This document shows, piece by piece, positions 1 to 12,497 of a stretch of DNA of 64,000 nucleotides. How positions within the stretch are numbered: the stretch's first letter is position 1; each line of letters starts with the position of its first letter. The notes under the pieces are model-generated. The model was not told the DNA's origin, searched no databases, and saw only the letters and a list, made by a program, of their open reading frames with translations. The position numbers were made by a program, and so were the translations under genes. Origin of the DNA: Holothuria scabra (taxonomy: Eukaryota > Echinodermata > Holothuroidea > Aspidochirotida > Holothuriidae); NCBI GenBank assembly GCA_037179385.1, contig CM074188.1, positions 22,275,318 to 22,339,317 on the forward strand, written 5' to 3'.

Positions 1-468
1 TGGCGCGTAGTCCGATCGTCCTGTAGATGAGACGTCCCGAAACAATGAGCTCAAATTTTATTTCCATAGTCCTGTGATACAACTTATATGTTTACTCAGT
101 TTGGCAATGTTTTGGCTCTACAGTCGCGTTGCCAATAGTTGTATAGTTTGAGTGGGTCTAGTAGGTCTACGACTGCAACTGACGGCTAGTTTAAAGAGGC
201 GTCGCCTCAGCAGGTAAAAAAGAAAACATTTGCCCCCCCCCCTCAGAGTCTGTTGCAGTCCTAAGGCTGGAGCAGTCTGGCCAGGTGTCAGCGATTTTGC
301 ACGAATATGAAAAAGGAGTGTTATATAACATTGTGCAACCTCTTTCACATCGGTTTTGTCAGTCCATGCATCGGTCAATCGTGAAAATGAAAGTTGGACC
401 AACTTTAAGAATCTAGGTCATGAAAGTTGATTTGAGATTAAAATCATTTTGTAACGTAATTAGGATTC
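1..468. other. No gene recognised
   Basis: Upstream of the first supported exon. It includes a C-rich tract near 230-243. The 94-codon minus-strand frame at 118-402 shows no family features. I see no signal-peptide exon. Confidence 0.5.
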
Positions 469-761
469 TTAAAGGCCAAATCCTGCCACCCAGACTGTTC
501 TAATTCTTTCAACCTAAATACCTAAGCCCTTCCCACAACTGTCTTAAAATCATCATCATCATCATCATCATCCAGACTCAATCTCAGCTTATTGCTTTAG
601 GTTTAGTCTACAAGACCCAATGTGTAATTAAAGACTCCCAGTGCAGTGCATGCTGCGTAATATGAGTTACAATACTCTGCTGCATTTTTAAATTTGCTGT
701 CAATCAAAGAGGCTAGGATACTTCAAAAATTATAACTTGGGTGAGAATTGACTGCCTTTAA
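469..761 (+). repeat. TTAA-flanked MITE, family 1, copy a
   Basis: Starts TTAAAGGCCAAATCCTGCC and ends with TTTAA at 761, same interior as the copies below (CCCACAACTGTC, GCTGTCAATCAAAGAG). Carries an (ATC)n microsatellite at about 548-571. Confidence 0.7.
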
Positions 762-1173
762 ATGGTTTTGTGCAGAGATCGGTGCCTAGATTGCCTTTTA
801 AGTGTAAGAATCTGCACCTTAATCTGTTGGGAAGTTGGACGGAGACCTTCATTTTCGTTCCGTCTGAATAGATATCTAAATTTATGCTTAGTGTTATATG
901 CACTTGTTGCAGGCCGAAACAAGGGGGCACCGTAAACTATGTGTTAAACGCGGTTGGTGTATCCCACGCCTTGCCGCGCGTCTTGCAACTCCATGCGCTA
1001 CCAAATTGCCGAACTCGCTTACTGGCAGTCGTTACTTAAAGTTTGATTTAGTCGACCACAAAGTCAACCATTCTACCTTATTTGTTTTTATTTATATTTG
1101 GTTTAGCATTTGATGAATGCCCAATGTCACTGACTGATCTTGACCTGAAATATTTGTCTGTCCTTCCATTTAG

Positions 1174-1272
1174 AATATATCGAATGTGAGGAAGGAGGTC
1201 TTCTTCTCGAAGAGCAAGTGTGCGATAACGAGGTTCACTGTAATGAAACGATGAGTGATGAAGCTGAGTGTG
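1174..1272 (+). CDS. Exon 1 (visible): LDLa module 1 of the protease
   Basis: Acceptor ...CCATTTAG before 1174 and donor GTAAGA at 1273; phase 1 at both ends. Translation reads YIECEEGG...VCDNEVHC... ending MSDEAEC. It aligns to the second half of an LDL-receptor class A repeat: Cys2, Cys4, Cys5 and Cys6, with the acidic SDEAEC calcium-site end. Cys1 and Cys3 of the usual six are absent. This is the first exon I can support. Earlier exons, including a signal peptide, must exist. Confidence 0.85.
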
Positions 1273-1308
1273 GTAAGACGATTTAATCACGGTGTTGTTA
1301 TGAAGGGT

Positions 1309-1613
1309 TTAAAGCCCAGTTCTCTCACCAAACATTAATACCAATTCTTCTAACCTTCTTTCTTAAGCTCCTCCCATTTCTTTCTGAATTTCATCCCCAC
1401 CCAGACACAATCTCAGTTTGTTGCTTCAGGGTGAGTATAGAAAAGCTCAGTGTGTGTAAACAAAACTCAGTACATTTCATGCTGTGTAATATAAACTTTG
1501 GTACTCTGCACTGTTTGAATCACCCTAGCTGTCAATCAAAGACCTGAGTCAATTGAGAATTTCTGTTAACCCTTACAAGAATTGCAGTTTGGGTTGAGAG
1601 GATTGGCCTTTGA
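1309..1613 (+). repeat. TTAA-flanked MITE, family 1, copy b
   Basis: About 300 bp, begins TTAAAGCCCAGTTCTCTCAC, ends GAGAGGATTGGCCTTTGA (decayed TTAA). It follows the donor of exon 1 by about 35 bp. Confidence 0.75.
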
Positions 1614-2346
1614 GGTCACATCAAGTATTGATATGTAAACGGGGTATTACGCTCAGCATTTCGGTTAAATTCACATTGATATCCGATGTTTGTTCTCAAG
1701 ATATGGGCAGGTGAAGTTGTCACATTTCTACCAATAAGTGAACTTGAAGCAAGCACATATGACATCATATCCTGACATAAATGGACAGAGTTGTTTTCTT
1801 AAAATTTACTCCTCAGCAATCCCATATTATCAAAATGTGATTGCATACGTGGTATGACAACTTAACAAATATTGCATATCCCATGATGCGGTCCCACTTC
1901 TATAAACTTAAAGGTCAAAACAACATTTTAAAAAACATAGGGAAACAAAAATTCACGGTCAATGTGAGGAAGTGTTACAATCTTTGCTGCCCACAAGTTA
2001 CAGTTGGAACGCAAATCGAGCGACTTCATAAGAACATGTCCAATTTGAATGGAATTTTCACCACACTGTGTAGATGCGTTTTTTTCTTAAACACAGGTAA
2101 ATAATTTTTTTTTCTTCTGAATTTTCCCCTAATGGAGAGCAGTTGGGGCCTTTACTAAAGGCCCTCAGTATATAGGAATCCCTGTCTAAGGTGTACTTAA
2201 TGACCAAGCTAGGGCCAGTGCCACGTAGAATTTTGCAATTGTCACTGAGGTGATTTTCGTCTGAAGCACATGTTTCCCGGACCCCTCCTTTCTATAGACG
2301 AATACGAAAAGCTAGTGAAGGCGGCCATTAATGAGATCCTTCAGCC

Positions 2347-2931
2347 TTAAAGGCATGTTCTGGTGGGTTTTCTCCTCTGTCTTGTAAGAAAAACAGAAAT
2401 ATTCCACACCATGTCCTCCAAACCCTATCATAATACCATTTTCCTAACTCAAGATATCTTACTTTAAAGATTGGTTATTTAAGTTAAAAAATACCTCTGC
2501 TTTTCAACAAAGACACAAAGAGTTATGTAATGTGGGCACATTGCTTCAAATTCCTTTTGTTTTTCTTTATAATTGAAGGTCCTGTTTGTCCTTGAAATTT
2601 GATACTGTTGGAATGTTTGAATATCCTTTCCTGTAGATCTAGCATTACCCTCTACCATACATAGAGTATAACCAACAAAATTGCTTAATACTGCCTGCAG
2701 CGGCATCATAATTATAAATAAATTGAATGCAATGTTAAATTATTGTGCCACGATGACACCACCACAGATTTCCCATGATGCATCAAATCATAGGAAAAAT
2801 TTGCATTTCTTTAAAAATTTGTATCTTCTGAACGCTATAAGCTATCGAGATGCCGTTTTCACCTTCTGAGAGAGAAAATTTTTTTGCTTATTTTGAAGTT
2901 AACCAATTTTGTCTCCAGAATATGCCTTTAA
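2347..2931 (+). repeat. TTAA-flanked MITE, family 2, copy a
   Basis: Starts TTAAAGGCATGTTCTGGTGG and ends GAATATGCCTTTAA, so short terminal inverted repeats next to TTAA. Interior shared with the copy at 36178 (CTCAAGATATCT, GGAATGTTTGAATATC, CCCATGATGCA). Confidence 0.75.
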
Positions 2932-3429
2932 ATGGTCTTAATTTTACTGTTTACGTAGGTCTACCGGTACAATTGCAAACCTCGTATTCCGTGAAATTGA
3001 AGAAAGCAATGGGTATATAAGTGTGCAATTCACCATTGCATGATACAGTAAAACAAAGCCTTTGAAAGATGAAAGCTGATGGACCCCAGTTATGCATGAT
3101 AAAACAAGGCCACCATTTGACCATTCTGATTCATCTATTGGGTCTTTGGTTTTCCTATCTCTTCTTCGTAATGCTCAGGCGCGGGTCCAAGTGGGGGGGG
3201 GGGGGTAGGGGCTTTTTCGGCCTCAGACTCCCCTTTTCGCCACACCAACAGAAAACATACATGAAATTAGCAGTGCAACTCCCTCATACCCGGACTTTCT
3301 CTTAAGACAGCCCCCTTTTTTAAATGCCTGGATCCATACCTGATGCTATCAATCTAACTCGTTTTGATTAACTAAACAATCTTTGTGCAGTACTTGGGGC
3401 AAAGAGAGTTGGGTTTTTAAATTTGTTTT

Positions 3430-3816
3430 CACAACTTCACTGAGTTCTGCACCACATGAGTTAAAATTTTGATTTAAAATTACACAATAATGATCAGTGA
3501 TCACGCTCTAACTTCGTGATTGGTTAAATTGTAATGGACCAGATTGTCTAGTCTTGCATCTGTTCAGAATGTTTTACGCGATAAATGTTCAGAGATTTTC
3601 ATTCAACAGTACGAAAATGAAAGTTGAGCTTTTAACATTTTTCAGAGCTTTACCGAGTTCTGCGCCACAATTAAAATTTTGAGTTGAAAGTAAACTATTA
3701 TGATCAGTGGTCATGCTCTAACTTCGTGATTGTTTAAAGTGTAATGGACCAGATTGTCTAGGCTTGCATCTGTTCAGAATGTTTTTACGCGATAAACATT
3801 CAGAGATTTCAACAGT
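3430..3816 (+). repeat. Tandem duplication, period about 210 bp
   Basis: Two direct copies sharing ATGATCAGTG, CTCTAACTTCGTGATTG and GTAATGGACCAGATTGTCTA (first at about 3490-3560, second at about 3700-3770). The same core recurs as inverted ends at 12.8-13.6 kb. Confidence 0.75.
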
Positions 3817-4489
3817 AATTAACACACAATTTCTGCTTTTTGGATTCGTGAAGCCACTTTTGTCGCTATCTCCTCCCTGACGTCGGGAGTAGGAAAGGCA
3901 GAGTTATCCTTAACCCTCGACGTCAGGGTGATCTCTTTTACTGGTACATTTAATACTGTCACATGACTGTCAACAGCCAGTCATACAACAGGACAGTGTA
4001 CTTCAAGTTGGGGTAACTGCTCTCGCCCTTTAAATACGGTTTTAAACACGGTTCAACTTCAAGTTCAGTATAGTGCAAGTCTTTACCTGAGTCACCTCTT
4101 ACGGCAACAGGGAAAATTGTGGCGGCGCGGACGTTGTCACCACCCCAGCCAACAAAATGTGTATAAGAAGGAGTATGCATTTGCAGTATACCCTCATTTT
4201 CACCAAAGATGTCGAAGTCGGGGAAATAAAATTTCAATAAAATCTCAATTTATGAAACTATCACTCTGATATCAATGCAAAATTTCTGTCATCATCAGTT
4301 AGCAGAATTTTCAGGCCTGGAATTTCGAGTCCCCATGCAACTATGATTATTGTCAATGTAATAGTTGTGTATTTTCAAAGACGGCGATTGAAATACACTA
4401 ATGTAAATGCTGCCGGTCTCGCAATTGTGCGCTTGGTTTGATTTCTGTATTTTAAGCTTACTCAAGTCGTTTTCTTTCTTCATCAACAG

Positions 4490-4810
4490 ATGCTTTGATT
4501 GTTGGAGACGAAATTGGATTGACTTCCCCAAACTATCCTAACAATTATCCAAATAACCAGCGCAGAGAGTACATTTACGTATCGGAACCTAATTCCCACT
4601 TTAGCGTCCAGTGGATAGATTTCAATTTGGAGTATTCGTTTGATTTCGTTTACATTGGCCCAAACAGAGATCAAGCAATGCGACTCACCGGTGACGATTT
4701 TCAAGACAACTTTATAACGCCCTCTAATACTCTGTGGGTCTTATTTACGAGTGATTCTTCCGTTACTTCTTCCGGATTCAAAATGATTATCACAGTTGTT
4801 GAAGGAAATG
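4490..4810 (+). CDS. Exon 2: CUB domain 1, cysteine-free
   Basis: Acceptor CAACAG before 4490, donor GTGAGT at 4811, phase 1/1, 321 nt. The 106-residue translation has the CUB hallmarks LTSPNYPNNYPNN near the start, FNLEYSFDFVYIG in the middle and SSGFKMIITV at the end. The acidic residues of calcium-binding CUBs (Glu in FNLEY, Asp in FDFVY, Asp in TSDSS) look kept. The whole domain contains no cysteine, whereas CUBs normally have two or four. Confidence 0.93.
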
Positions 4811-5469
4811 GTGAGTGCGTCCACTTTCCGACTGAAGTATCTGAACCGTAAGGCTTTTTTCTCATTTTGAGCCGTTTCAAAAGTTTCTTGAAAAAAGATT
4901 CTTTAGCGTTTTTAATCGATGTTTTGGTTTTACAATTTGACATATTTTTGGACAACTCGGCCTTGAAAAGCTCTTCTGGTAAAAAGAGGGAGGCGTGCCT
5001 TTCCTGTTCTAGTATCTTTTCCTTTTCATCACTAGTTTTTACAAAGGATCTTTTTGTGGGGTGTGGGGACTAGGACGAAGAAAGTATCTTCGACCTTTCA
5101 AAATTTGGAATATTTTTCATTGTGCACGGAGAATCGAACATCTAGAAAATTTGGCGAAGGTTTAAAGAAGGGGTACGGTATAGCCTGGATTTTATCAAGT
5201 AGGGCCCTTCAGGTAACAATGATCCAATTCAGGCCGGAGGAAACTCCCGCGCCGTATCTTTGGGTCACTGGAATTCCCTCAAATTCAAAGAGAAAACTCT
5301 ACATTGGTGGTCAGAAGACCAATGAATCTCAACGACATTTTCATGTTGCATAGTAAGTGATCGTAGAAATGGAAGAGACAGTTTCTTTGTCCAGTATCAA
5401 ACCGTGGGTTGAAAACATCGAAAAAACATGCTAAATTGAGAATTCCACCACCAAGGCCCTATCTCTATA

Positions 5470-6975
5470 CACTGTTAAAAATTTCTGTAAATTTACAGAC
5501 TTTTTTTAACTTAAACTTTTTGTATTTTACTTTTAATAGAGATTTTCTGTATCTTTACAGACACTTTGTATTGCTACAATAAAAAAAAGGTTGTTTAACA
5601 TGTATTTTCTGTTTATTTGAAAAACCATTTCTGTCTGCTTTTTTAACCAAATTTTACTGCTTTGTAAAACTTTTTCTGTAAATTTACAGAAATTTTAACA
5701 GTATTTTGTATTTTTTTGATTTCACATAAAAATACTGTCATTTAACAAACATTCATTTTGTTTTTAAGCTGAAAAAGAAACAAAAACAAGCCCAAACAAA
5801 CAAATAAGAAATAGCCAGAAAATTTTCAATATATAAAATGCATCGTTCTGCGAAGTTTCAGTTTACAAAAAAAAAAAACATTTTTGGCAAATTTATGGCC
5901 CCATTTGAAAATTAACTTACATTTATTATAAAAGCATACTTAGTTATTACGTTCTTAGTTATAAATATCATACAACTGGTGTTTTGTCACACATTTTTAA
6001 GTAAAAAGAAATTGGAAGGCTCTAATTTCAGAGCACTGACAATTGGTATACTGATGTCAACTCATCGTCACAGGCGCTCATGCACTTGATCGGAGCGAAT
6101 TTAAAACGTTTCACAAATTTACTTGAAAGAGTGTGTAAATTTACCACTTTATGACGTAAATCTCATTTTGCATAAATGGGTGGAGCTTATTTTGAAGGCA
6201 TTTTCCTAACAAAAGGATTGCTGTTGCTTTGAATAATATCTTCTTTGGCGTTTTTTAATCAGGAAGTGATAAACTTATTGTTTACCCTGTCTCGAAATGT
6301 TTGCAACCAATGTATTTGCATTCTTTGTCATATTTATTTTAAAAACAATTATTATATTGTACAAAAAGTGTGACTTTCCAATTATAAAGTTCCTAGAGAT
6401 AGCAATCTACTTGACAACAATATGACAACAAAGCATCCTCAATGTGTTTTGATTGAAAACAACTTCAATGATGAAAATGGTCTGAAGGCCGCGAGGTTGG
6501 TCGTGAAGTGTTGTCTTTCAGTGGACGTAATAGCTTCTCCGTGAAGCAGTATCAAGTTTGGTTTCGTCGAACGGCCCTTTGCCAGAGGGTCGGGAGGACT
6601 TTAGAAAAAGTACCAACTTCGTAACGACACATTACGTTGATAAGCAAATACCTGATCTACGTAATTATGAAGTGTATGTTACGTATTAACATATGAAAGG
6701 TAAAAAAGCGATATTATAATAAATATTAAAACGTCGGGAATGAAAACAGTAGGCTGTAAATTCACATAAAATTAAGGTAAACAAAACAGAACAATTCTGT
6801 AATTCGATTTTACAGTAGACTTTTGTAAACTAATTTACATGCAAAAACTGTAAAGAAAAAACAAACCCTTAATGTTTTTTCATGATTACAGTCTGGCTGT
6901 AAAAAAACATTATTTGGTTGGAAAAAAATTTGCCATAAAAATTATGTAAATTTACAGAGGAATTTTTTAACAGTG
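5470..6975. mobile_element. 1.5-kb element with terminal inverted repeats and TA target duplication
   Basis: Left end CACTGTTAAAAATTTCTGTA, right end the reverse complement CTTTTTAACAGTG-like, flanked by TA on both sides. The ends contain repeated TCTGTAAATTTACAGA blocks. TA duplication and CACTG ends fit a non-autonomous Tc1/mariner-type element. No transposase frame is visible. Interior carries the GGTCTGAAGGCCG repeat. Confidence 0.7.
6478..6620 (+). repeat. GGTCTGAAGGCCG repeat, copy 1
   Basis: Shares GGTCTGAAGGCCGCGAGG, AAGTGTTGTC and GTCGAACGGCCCTTTGCCAG with copies at 13.2 and 22.9 kb. Confidence 0.65.
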
Positions 6976-7364
6976 TATCTGGATCCTCTAACATCTTGTG
7001 TCAAGTGCGCGTATAGATCTACTCTAGATGTTGGGGTCTTAAAAGGCTTTAGGGGTGTAGGTAAAACATTACGGCAAGGCCCATTCGGAGAAAAAATCGC
7101 CTTGGGTATGCTGTTTGCGTGTGCAAATCCATTGAAATTCCTAGCAAAACTGGAAAATGTATCATCCCCGATTATCCGTTACACTGGGGGAGAAGATAAA
7201 ATTATTACATGAAAGTTTCCTGTTATCTGTATAAATGACCTATTATCTGAAGCTTTTTGCTGAGAGTTGGCTGGGGCAAACTGGACACAACAGATCTCGT
7301 TGAGAACTCCACCTAGCTAACATTAGAATCTTGGGTCCTTGTGTCATTTTTCTACTTATTACAG

Positions 7365-7478
7365 GAACACGCAACTGCAGCATTGATAGCGACTGTGAGG
7401 GCCATCATGAATACTGTAATTCATCCGATATATGTGTATGTTACGATGGATTTGAGATGATGTTTGGAGTATGTATCG
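7365..7478 (+). CDS. Exon 3: EGF-like module
   Basis: Acceptor TTACAG, donor GTGAGT at 7479, phase 1/1. Reads TRNCSIDSDCEGHHEYCN...ICVCYDGFEMMFGVCI, six cysteines in an EGF-like spacing with the CVCYDGF turn. It sits between CUB1 and the calcium-binding EGF. No calcium-binding DxxE start is present in this copy. Confidence 0.88.
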
Positions 7479-8160
7479 GTGAGTTAATCGAATACATGCT
7501 AGGAAAAACCCCTTAGCTTCTTTCCAAATTTGGTATCCGCCATAGCAGGCACATGGCAGGAAAGATGGATTAAGCCAATTTCAATGGAGTATTGTGTGTG
7601 TGCATTGATCCATGAAGCTACTCAGGAAATGTCCATTGACCAGCACAACAGAGGCATTGTGCTTTTATTCTTCTATGACACTGAACACAAAAGCAGTGAT
7701 AGTTCTAAAGAGTTATCTTTTTCTCTGCTTGCTTACTTCAAATTTTTCAAATGAGCTAAGGGGAGTTTCCTCTCATGTAATTCATCCAATCACAGATCTC
7801 GTTATATTCTTCTTTTGACCGTAACTGTATGAGCACAACCGGTTGCAACTGAAGTCCAACAGATACGAAAAGGAACTTGTAATATCATATTAGACAGACC
7901 TCTTGATACTCATTGATTTTAGCGTGTTCCAATAGATATATAGTAAATTTCCATTTCATACCTATGTATGAACCAGTTCAAATTTCACGGCAAGTTTAGC
8001 TTCAATCTTCCAAAATAAGATTGAGGAAATAGCTTTTTTCAAGTAATCCTAAAATTAACAAAGATTACAGGTAAATTTCGTACATCAATGTATTTTTCTT
8101 ATTTGCTTAAAAATCATACCGTATCTAATCTAAAATAATATACACCCCAAAAATATCTTG

Positions 8161-8320
8161 TCAGATGGGGAACAAGCCGGGATCTTGTCAAATATTTGAA
8201 AAGATTCGTTTCAAAATTGACTGTTAATGGTTCAAAAATGAAACTATACCCTTCATTTCATTTTCATGAGTCGAATCTAGTCAAAGATTTGACAATATTC
8301 CGGTTCGTGCCCCCATTTGA
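8161..8320. repeat. 160-bp foldback element
   Basis: Arms of about 40 bp: left TCAGATGGGGAACAAGCCGG, right the near reverse complement ending CGTGCCCCCATTTGA. Each arm also has CTTGTCAAAT / ATTTGACAAT. No coding capacity. Confidence 0.65.
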
Positions 8321-9229
8321 TTAGATTCTATTCAAATTTGACTAGAATTTTTTTAGAATGTAAGACCGGAGAACTGAGTTTGAAATAGATGATAAATGAA
8401 GAACTAGGAGGAGGCATCACTTTCAAAAACTCACGAGCATCACATCACCTTACAGCCTCATAGAGTGTTTCCACTGACGTAATAAGCCCCGCCCCCTTTT
8501 GATGACCAAAATCTAGTTCAGTATATATTTCGTGTAGCTAGAAGAAAGACAAGACAAGTAGTCAAATTTGGATATCCCCATATCCTACAATAAAAATCTT
8601 CATGAGTGAGTAATTAACGATTCCATTCGGTTAAAAAATTTGCGACACAATTAATCAATGACTGTGCACAAAACCATTGCAAACCAGGATAAAATATCAA
8701 AAGTTTCAAACTATTAAAGTGTTGGATGTGAAACTTGGAAAAATTATGCTGAAAGTAATAAGCATTGTCATGTGGTAGTACAATTCAACATCTCGTTAAT
8801 TTATGCAATTTCAAATCAATTTTTCTATTCATCTCGCCCAGTGACAAATTTATCGTCCTTCTGTACATTGTCAAGTTTCTGACATGGGTATGAGTTAGTC
8901 AGATGGAGTTTTACGGCCCAGTTTCATGGGTATGAGGATGTTACAAACTGATATGTATGTTCGTTACAGTTCTCATTCATGCACATAACGAAAACACCGT
9001 AATAAGTGACTAAGAAAACTGGTGGTTAATTTTAGAAAATAAATAATCAAAGCGGGAAGATGTTTCCTATACAGTCTATCAGTTTTGCATAAACATCCCT
9101 GATAACAAATACGTAACTACAAATTTATGAGTGTGCTTACACAAAGTACTCCTCTTACATTTTCCAAATAGAAGGCTGATGTTTAGGCTACATCCTTCTT
9201 TCAACAATTTTAACTTGTTTTGTTTTCAG

Positions 9230-9358
9230 ATCTGGATGAATGTGTAGATAGGGACTGGAACGATTGTGATCCCGATGTGAGTGAATGCATAAATACAGAG
9301 GGCGGTTTTGAATGTTTGTGCAAGTATGGATTTGAAAATGTCAACGGAACATGTGAAG
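9230..9358 (+). CDS. Exon 4: calcium-binding EGF module
   Basis: Acceptor GTTTTCAG, donor GTAAGT at 9359, phase 1/1. The split Asp plus LDECVD gives the DxDEC start of calcium-binding EGF domains. SECINTEGGFECLCKYGF carries the hydroxylatable Asn/Asp region and the conserved aromatic-Gly. Six cysteines. It lies immediately N-terminal to the catalytic domain. Confidence 0.93.
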
Positions 9359-10032
9359 GTAAGTTAAAATGGTTCATTTATAATATCCATGAATTTTATT
9401 CCTTTTGTATTTTTCTTTTAACTTTTATCGTAGAAATTTATCTGGCACTTTTTATTAGGAAATAAGCAGTTATTAAAACGAGGAATGAACAGTATTTGTA
9501 TCCGTAGAATACTATAGAAATTCCTAGTTCTAGACAATACGGAAAGACATCTATTTTGCCTTAGGTCAGTCTTAATTCGAGCATTCCGAATCATTGGGCA
9601 ACACTACACATTTACAGGCATTTTGGAATGGAAAAATTGAAAAATTAATGGGAGGCGGGGGCTAATTGCCAGCAACACTAATTAAAAGGAGCGCCACCAT
9701 CAATTAACGCAGAACCAGCCAGAAAATTTTTGAGTTTACAAACCCCAAGGTGGCCGGGGATGGCACTTCCCGGGTGTTCTAAGCTGTATGTACCCAATTC
9801 TTGAAGCCGCGTTTTGCATGCATTGGTGGAGGAGACTGAACATACCTTTAGTCCCCCACTTTTTTCATTAGGGGTTGAGCCCTTTCCCCAGTTCTGCCAC
9901 CACTACATATTTAACCTTATGTCCGTATACCCTTCTCCATCTTCCTATCTAGACTAACGTGAATATCGAAGCAAAAAATCTGGATATCATATGTATGATC
10001 CAGTTTTGCGCAATGAATTTACAGCATGATTG

Positions 10033-10262
10033 AGTGTGTTGTATTCATAGAATCACTTCAGCGCGGGAGGTCTGGAGTTCGAGTCCTGGACGGGTCATAC
10101 TAAAGCAAAATTTAAAGATGGAACCTACTGTCATTGTGCTTAGTGTTCAGCATACACAATGGAGTGGGTAAAACAAGTCAGTGAGCCACAACTGGATGAA
10201 AGGCTGTAGCTGGCTCGACATGAACCAATTGGTTAGAAAGTGGGTCGTAAAATTTCATTTAA
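10033..10262 (+). repeat. tRNA-derived SINE, copy 1
   Basis: B-box-like GGAGTTCGAGTCCTGG near 10073-10088, followed by the shared body GGAACCTACTGTCATTGTG, AGCATACACAATGGAGT, GAGCCACAACTGG and GAACCAATTGGTTAG. The A box is decayed. Confidence 0.75.
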
Positions 10263-10712
10263 ATAAAAAATTGGTCCAGTTTTGCAAGAATCGGCCATTA
10301 TAGATAACAACTAACTTCATAGACTTTCTTCAAAATATATATCCAATTATGAACGAATCCGAATAATCAAGTGATCACTGATTAAGTTGGGCATAACTGA
10401 GTTCCATCAGCTTTAATCTTTAAGTTCTTGGCTCCATTGTATCATAGATGATTGTACACTGAAGTACTACTTCCTTCCCTCAATTTCACTGAATATGGGG
10501 GTTAATATTGTATAGGGAAAACAGAATTGAGACGATTTAACTGGCTGAAGGACCCAGTGACTGTCTTCAGTAGTTCTCGGAATCGTCTACAGGCTGTAGG
10601 ATTCTTAATCTTATACATTCAACATCTTTCTTTTACAACCAAATGCATTTTTACTTTTTCAATTACTCTGTTCAAACTGTCCAAAGGTTTGTGGTTCTTC
10701 CTTCACATATAG

Positions 10713-10893
10713 AAACGCGCGTTCCATGTGGAACTATTACAGACGGTTCTCCAAGGACACGGATCGTTGGGGGCGAAGATGCAGAGAGGGGAAACTGGCC
10801 GTGGATTGGCTCCCTCCAATACTATTACGGGGGTCATATTTGTGGGGCTACTCTCATAAGTCCCGAATGGGCAGTCACTGCCGCCCACTGTGT
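10713..10893 (+). CDS. Exon 5: trypsin domain, activation site and catalytic His
   Basis: Acceptor CACATATAG, donor GTAAGT at 10894, phase 1 in and phase 2 out. Reads TRVPCGT...SPRTR then [14 protein letters not shown], then HICGATLI and TAAHC. Cleavage is expected after Arg237 to give N-terminal Ile238. Cys226 in VPCGT is the usual cysteine that ties the N-terminal chain to the catalytic domain (partner SPACLP in exon 6). Catalytic His is residue 279. The intron directly after the HC motif is a common position in this family. Confidence 0.96.
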
Positions 10894-11655
10894 GTAAGTA
10901 AGCCCAAACCACCTCATAATTGGTTATTACTTTGTTTTCACTTATGTAATGAAGTATGCATTCCATTATAAGTCAAAAACAAGTCCAATTTCAAAATGGA
11001 TTTCCAAATCTATTTTGTCTCCCCTCTTTTTTCAAACATATCTGTTTTCTTTGGGATTCACGTCGGCATTACCCAGAGAGAGTCACCCTTTTGGCAATAC
11101 CGCGTGACTACTAATCACACATGCGACAAGTTGGACCGTCATCCCAACTTGTCGTTCATTTCACCTGTGACAAGGAAGGAGTCTGCCCTAGCCTGAGAGA
11201 ACGCTATTTTTAACATGATTCCACACTTCTTGTCGCACTTGTTACAAGGAGTCGGTCCTTGCGCACAATAGGGTAATATCAAGATCTCGTATGGGGTTAT
11301 AATGTCAAATAAGCCAACAACTTTTGCAAAAAGAGCCGTCCAGGTAGAGGTGGAAAATCCGTTCTGAAAATGAAACTGGTTCCAATGTAATGCAATACAT
11401 TTTGACCTATGATTATTACTGAGTGGATATATGTGACTAATCAGTAGGTATCTTTTACTTAGACACCTACTTACATGTGATATATATAGCTGCTATATCA
11501 AAAGTACAAAATATCAAGACTTTGAGCTGTGTGCATTTATGTACATGAAGATGATTTATAGAGATAAAGCAATCTCCTCAAGCTTTTTTTTTGAAAACAA
11601 TAGACAAACCCCCTTAGGTTTCATTTTATTTCGCTGCCGTTCAAGTATCTTTTAT

Positions 11656-11689
11656 CATGGAGTTACCACCTCGAGGTGGTAACTCCATG
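11656..11689. repeat. Perfect 34-bp palindrome
   Basis: Left arm CATGGAGTTACCACCTC is followed at once by its exact reverse complement, no spacer. In the intron between the His and Asp exons. Confidence 0.95.
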
Positions 11690-11769
11690 CTTTTATAATA
11701 TTTCAATATTAAACGTTATTTATTCAAGGAAGCTAATGAGCAATACTCTTCTAGATTTCATTTTCTCAG

Positions 11770-11866
11770 TGAGAAAAGTGAATTGTCACATGACCCTCAA
11801 GAGTCAATCACTAAACAGACTGTCACACTATTCCAAATCTGAGTAACCGCATTTCCTCTTTAGGGG
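11770..11866 (+). repeat. CACATGACTCTCAACAGCCA repeat family, copy
   Basis: GTCACATGACCCTCAAGAGTC ...; the same family recurs at 3955-4035, 23400-23500, 24285-24380, 48605-48690 and inverted at 41205-41300. Units end near CCCTTTAA, so probably another TTAA-type MITE. Confidence 0.6.
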
Positions 11867-12497
11867 GTAGATCTAGTGAATCTGGGCTCCAAATTATCAA
11901 AACAAATACCGTTTTACGTTGTGATTAAATTTCAGAAATAGTAAGCCTTAATTCGAAAAAACTGGACACTTTTTATATTTCAATGTTAGTGTCAAAGTGT
12001 TTTGCTTGATATTACAGAACCATCATTGTACAATAATCTTGCAAATAATACCCTGCAGATTTCTATTCTACATTTTATTTAAAACTTTTGGCCATCTCAG
12101 TTTGGGTATAGGGCAATAAACTTTAAGAACACAGATGGTATACTCTGTGACAGCGAGGGGAGGGAAGCAAGAAGGAAATTTTTCCCCTCAATTTTTTTCC
12201 TTGCCCTCCGACCACTTACCCTCCAAGTTACGTTAGTTATAATAAGGTTACCCGGAAAAATAAATAATTAACTCTCATGAAACTTCTTTTTTTCTTCCGG
12301 AGATTTGTTGCATGCACATTCAGAGCTTCTGGCGGCTTCGCCCCGAAGACCCTACCCACAGGAGCAATAACGTCAGACTCGTTTTCGCGCTGCGTCGAGA
12401 AATTTTTGCCCCAATATTTTCCTTTGTCTTTAGCTGCCACCCCATTAATTTTGACACTCTGGCGCCGCTACTAGATATATTTTTTGATTATTTTCAG

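Noticed and set aside
118..402. 94-codon minus-strand frame before the first protease exon
   Set aside because: No start context, splice sites or family features; typical chance frame, and not on the strand of the protease.
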